Positions 60,590 through 64,000 of a DNA stretch of 64,000 nt are shown piece after piece. The translations under genes were made by a program, and so were the position numbers. The stretch covers positions 1,302,001 to 1,366,000 of the forward strand of contig NZ_CP023439.1 in assembly GCF_002354895.1 (NCBI RefSeq), written 5' to 3'. Under the pieces are notes generated by a model. It had not been told where the DNA came from. It made no database searches and saw nothing but the letters and a program-made list of their open reading frames with translations. The stretch's first letter is position 1. Each line of letters opens with the position of its first letter. Source of the stretch: Thauera sp. K11 (lineage in GTDB: Bacteria; Pseudomonadota; Gammaproteobacteria; Burkholderiales; Rhodocyclaceae).

Positions 60590-62227
60590 TCACATCCCCT
60601 GGTAGATCGGCCCCTCGCCGCCCTGGGGTACGACCCAGTCGATGTTCTGGGTGGGGTCCTTGATGTCGCAGGTCTTGCAGTGCACGCAGTTCTGGGCGTT
60701 GATCTGCAGGCGCGGCACGTCGTTCTCGCGCACGATCTCATATACCCCGGCAGGACAGTAGCGCTGTTCGGGGGCGTCGTACGTCGCCAGATTCACCGCG
60801 ATCGGCACCGCCGGGTCCTTGAGCCGCAGGTGGCAGGGCTGGTCTTCCTCGTGGTTGGTGTTGGACAGGAACACCGAGGACAGGCGGTCGAAGGTGAGCA
60901 CGCCGTCGGGCTTGGGGTAGGCGATCTTCGGGCACTCGGCCGCTGGCTTGAGCGCCAGGTGGTCGGCGCTGTTGTGCAGCGTCCAGGGCACCTTGCCCTT
61001 GAAGAGCTTTTGCTCGGCGCCGAACAGGAAGGAGCCCAGCCACAGGCCCTTCTTCATGTAGGGCTTGAAGTTGCGCGTCTGGTGGAGTTCCTCGCGCAGC
61101 CACGAGTCCTGGAAGGCCGACGGATAGGCGGTGAGCGCATCGCGCTGGCGCTGCGCCGCGAGCGCCTCGAAGGCGGCCTCGGCGGCGATCATGCCGGACT
61201 TGATCGCCGCGTGGCTGCCCTTGATGCGCGCCGCGTTGAGGAAGCCCGCGTCGTCGCCGATCAGTGCGCCGCCCGGGAAGATGAGCCTTGGCAGGCTCTG
61301 CAGGCCGCCGGCGGCGATCGCCCGCGCACCGTAGGCCAGGCGCTTGCCGCCTTCGAGGTACTTGCGGATCTGCGGGTGGGTCTTGTAGCGCTGCATCTCC
61401 TCGAAGGGAGAGAGGTGCGGGTTGGTGTAGTTGAGCCCGACCACGAAGCCCACCGCCACCAGGTTGTCCTCCAGGTGATAGACGAAGCCGCCGCCGTAGG
61501 TGGCGTTGTCCATCGGCCAGCCGGCGGTGTGCACCACCAGGCCGGGGCGATGGTTCTCGGGCTTCACCTCCCACAGTTCCTTGATGCCGATGCCGTAGGT
61601 CTGCGGATCGACGCCGTCGCGCAGGTGGTACCTGGCCTCGAGCTGCTTGCCCAGGTGGCCGCGACAGCCCTCGGCAAAAAGGGTGTACTTCGCATGCAGT
61701 TCCATGCCGGGCTGGTAGGCGGGGCCGGGCTCGCCGTCGTGCCCCACGCCCATGTCGCCGGTGGCCACGCCCTTCACGGCGCCGGCCTCGTCGAACAGCA
61801 CCTCGGCACCGGCAAAGCCCGGATAGACTTCCACGCCCAGCGCCTCGGCCTGCTCGCCGAGCCACTTCACCACGTTGCCCAGGCGCACGATGTAGTTGCC
61901 GTGGTTGACGAGGCAGTCGGGCAGCAGGCCGTGCGGCAGGGCGCGCGCGCCCGTCTCGGTGAGCACGAGCACCTTGTCCTCGGTGACCGCGGTGTTGAGC
62001 GGCGCGCCGCGCTCCTTCCAGTCGGGGATCAGTTCGGTGAGCGCCTTCGGGTCCATCACCGCGCCCGACAGGATGTGGGCGCCGATCTCGGCGGCCTTCT
62101 CGATCAGGCACACCGAAAGTTCCTGGCCCCTGGCCGCCGCCTGCTGCTTGAGCCGGATCGCCGCCGCCAGCCCGGCCGGGCCGCCGCCGACGACCAGCAC
62201 GTCAAATTCCATCGATTCGCGTTCCAT
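60590..62227 (-). CDS. Electron-transfer flavoprotein:ubiquinone oxidoreductase
   Basis: 545 residues from ATG at 62227, ribosome site AAAGGAG; ATG at 62212 is an alternative. FAD site DVLVVGGGPAGLAAAIRL, SGAVMDPKALTELIPDW, YGIGIKELWEV, the membrane-surface region GGFVYHLEDNLVAVGFVVGLNY and the 4Fe-4S cluster CVHCKTCDIKDPTQNIDWV near the C-terminus. It passes electrons from ETF, reduced by acyl-CoA dehydrogenases, to the quinone pool. It is divergent from an acyl-CoA thioesterase gene across a region holding a 7-4-7 palindrome. Confidence 0.96.
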   Translation of the reverse strand: MERESMEFDVLVVGGGPAGLAAAIRLKQQAAARGQELSVCLIEKAAEIGAHILSGAVMDPKALTELIPDWKERGAPLNTAVTEDKVLVLTETGARALPHGLLPDCLVNHGNYIVRLGNVVKWLGEQAEALGVEVYPGFAGAEVLFDEAGAVKGVATGDMGVGHDGEPGPAYQPGMELHAKYTLFAEGCRGHLGKQLEARYHLRDGVDPQTYGIGIKELWEVKPENHRPGLVVHTAGWPMDNATYGGGFVYHLEDNLVAVGFVVGLNYTNPHLSPFEEMQRYKTHPQIRKYLEGGKRLAYGARAIAAGGLQSLPRLIFPGGALIGDDAGFLNAARIKGSHAAIKSGMIAAEAAFEALAAQRQRDALTAYPSAFQDSWLREELHQTRNFKPYMKKGLWLGSFLFGAEQKLFKGKVPWTLHNSADHLALKPAAECPKIAYPKPDGVLTFDRLSSVFLSNTNHEEDQPCHLRLKDPAVPIAVNLATYDAPEQRYCPAGVYEIVRENDVPRLQINAQNCVHCKTCDIKDPTQNIDWVVPQGGEGPIYQGM

Positions 62228-62332
62228 CCGTTTCTCCTTTGGCCTGTGCGGCATGCGCCCTGGTGTGGTTGCGCGCTTCGAGCGTTTCGGCAGCGCGAAG
62301 CTGCTCACCTTGACAGCACCGCCTTCTTAAAA

Positions 62333-62350
62333 ACATACGGATGCGTATGT
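62333..62350. promoter_or_regulatory. Palindromic operator ACATACG-N4-CGTATGT
   Basis: A perfect 7-bp inverted repeat with a GATG spacer lies in the 162-bp divergent region between the ETF-QO and thioesterase genes. Its form resembles TetR-family operators that control fatty-acid or CoA-ester catabolism, but I cannot name the regulator. Confidence 0.6.
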
Positions 62351-62389
62351 TACATTAGTCGCGCCTTTCGACAACAAGGAAAATCTGCC

Positions 62390-62797
62390 ATGGAGACGAC
62401 GAGAAAGCATCTTCGCACCATCCGAATGCCCGTGCGCTGGGGCGACATGGATGCCTACGGCCATGTGAACAACACCCTCTATTTCCGCTACTTCGAGCAG
62501 ACCCGCGTCGAGTGGCTGGAGGAGATGGGCTCCATCGTGCGGCCGGACGAAGCGGTCGGGCCGGTCATCATCAACGCCAGTTGCACCTTCCTTGCGCCGG
62601 TGAATTATCCCGCGACCGTCATCGTGAAGATGTACGGCGGCGAACCGGGCCGCACCAGCATGATGACGTGGTACGAGCTGTTCATCGACGGCGACGACCG
62701 CCTCCATGCGGAAGGCGCGGCGAAGACCGTCTGGATGGACATGAAGACCGGCAAGTCTTCGCCCTTGCCGGATAATATCCGGGCACTGTTCGATTGA
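62390..62797 (+). CDS. Acyl-CoA thioesterase (4-hydroxybenzoyl-CoA thioesterase type)
   Basis: 135 residues from ATG at 62390 with AAGGAAA. Single hot-dog fold; active-site motif VRWGDMDAYGHVNNTLYFRYFE with the nucleophilic/base Asp, which defines the 4HBT class I thioesterases. Closest annotation is YbgC-like acyl-CoA thioesterase. It hydrolyses an acyl- or aryl-CoA. It is 51 bp upstream of acetoacetyl-CoA synthetase and probably in one operon, regulated through the palindrome at 62333. Confidence 0.93.
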   Translation: METTRKHLRTIRMPVRWGDMDAYGHVNNTLYFRYFEQTRVEWLEEMGSIVRPDEAVGPVIINASCTFLAPVNYPATVIVKMYGGEPGRTSMMTWYELFIDGDDRLHAEGAAKTVWMDMKTGKSSPLPDNIRALFD

Positions 62798-62848
62798 ACA
62801 TATAAACGATCAAAAGCGCAAACGCTCGAAAACGACAGGAGGGACAGC

Positions 62849-64000
<1,152 letters not shown>

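Overview
The window is a GC-rich (roughly two-thirds G+C, strong GC3) bacterial chromosome segment. The gene content suggests a betaproteobacterium of the Rhodocyclales/Zoogloeaceae type (Thauera/Azoarcus-like): a CysB-controlled sulfate operon, paired quinoprotein alcohol dehydrogenases, bifunctional MaoC-PTA with acetate kinase, ETF-quinone oxidoreductase and acetoacetyl-CoA synthetase. That placement is inference, since no rRNA or marker gene is present. I saw no tRNA, rRNA, IS element, prophage or CRISPR array.

Layout. 0-1.7 kb: N-terminal part of a secreted RHS/YD-repeat protein that leaves the window. 1.8-5.4 kb: an ECF42-type sigma factor operon with two YCII/DGPF proteins, two VOC proteins and a DUF1428 protein, preceded by two near-identical candidate ECF promoters (TGTCGA-N17-CGTCG). 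5.7-11.2 kb: a partly degenerate EAL protein, then an operon encoding an unusual pyruvate kinase/ATP-sulfurylase-like fusion, a sulfotransferase and a CPA2 antiporter. 11.5-24.7 kb: a pyruvate/formate/acetate module (MaoC-PTA, AckA, CstA-type transporter, PflB, PflA, FocA) with a LytS/LytTR two-component system resembling BtsSR and a DASS carboxylate transporter. 24.8-38.6 kb: a sulfur-acquisition region (FAD/NAD(P) protein, YeeE/YedE transporter, periplasmic rhodanese, ssuADCB, a degenerate EAL protein, then sbp, cysTWA and cysB). 38.6-47.5 kb: a periplasmic alcohol-oxidation locus with a Ca-type and a lanthanide-type PQQ dehydrogenase, PedF-like cytochrome, SoxYZ-like carrier, zinc metallohydrolase, pentapeptide protein, LuxR regulator and cytochrome b561. 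Four to five sigma-54 promoter cores are spread over it. 47.7-52.4 kb: copper/oxidative-stress genes (DUF2946, PCu(A)C, TonB copper receptor, SodC and a partner). 52.9-60.4 kb: a type VI secretion island with a short VgrG, a PoNe-like DNase effector, three PoNi-type immunity paralogues and an unrelated DUF3396 immunity gene. 60.6-64 kb: acyl-CoA metabolism (ETF-QO, hot-dog thioesterase, acetoacetyl-CoA synthetase running off the end).

The least explained items are the pyruvate kinase/pseudo-ATP-sulfurylase fusion beside a sulfotransferase, the sigma-54 promoter set over the quinoprotein genes, a 47-bp element shared by the pta-ackA and cstA promoters, the mosaic immunity array, and a perfect 90-bp in-frame tandem duplication in the SoxYZ-like carrier gene.
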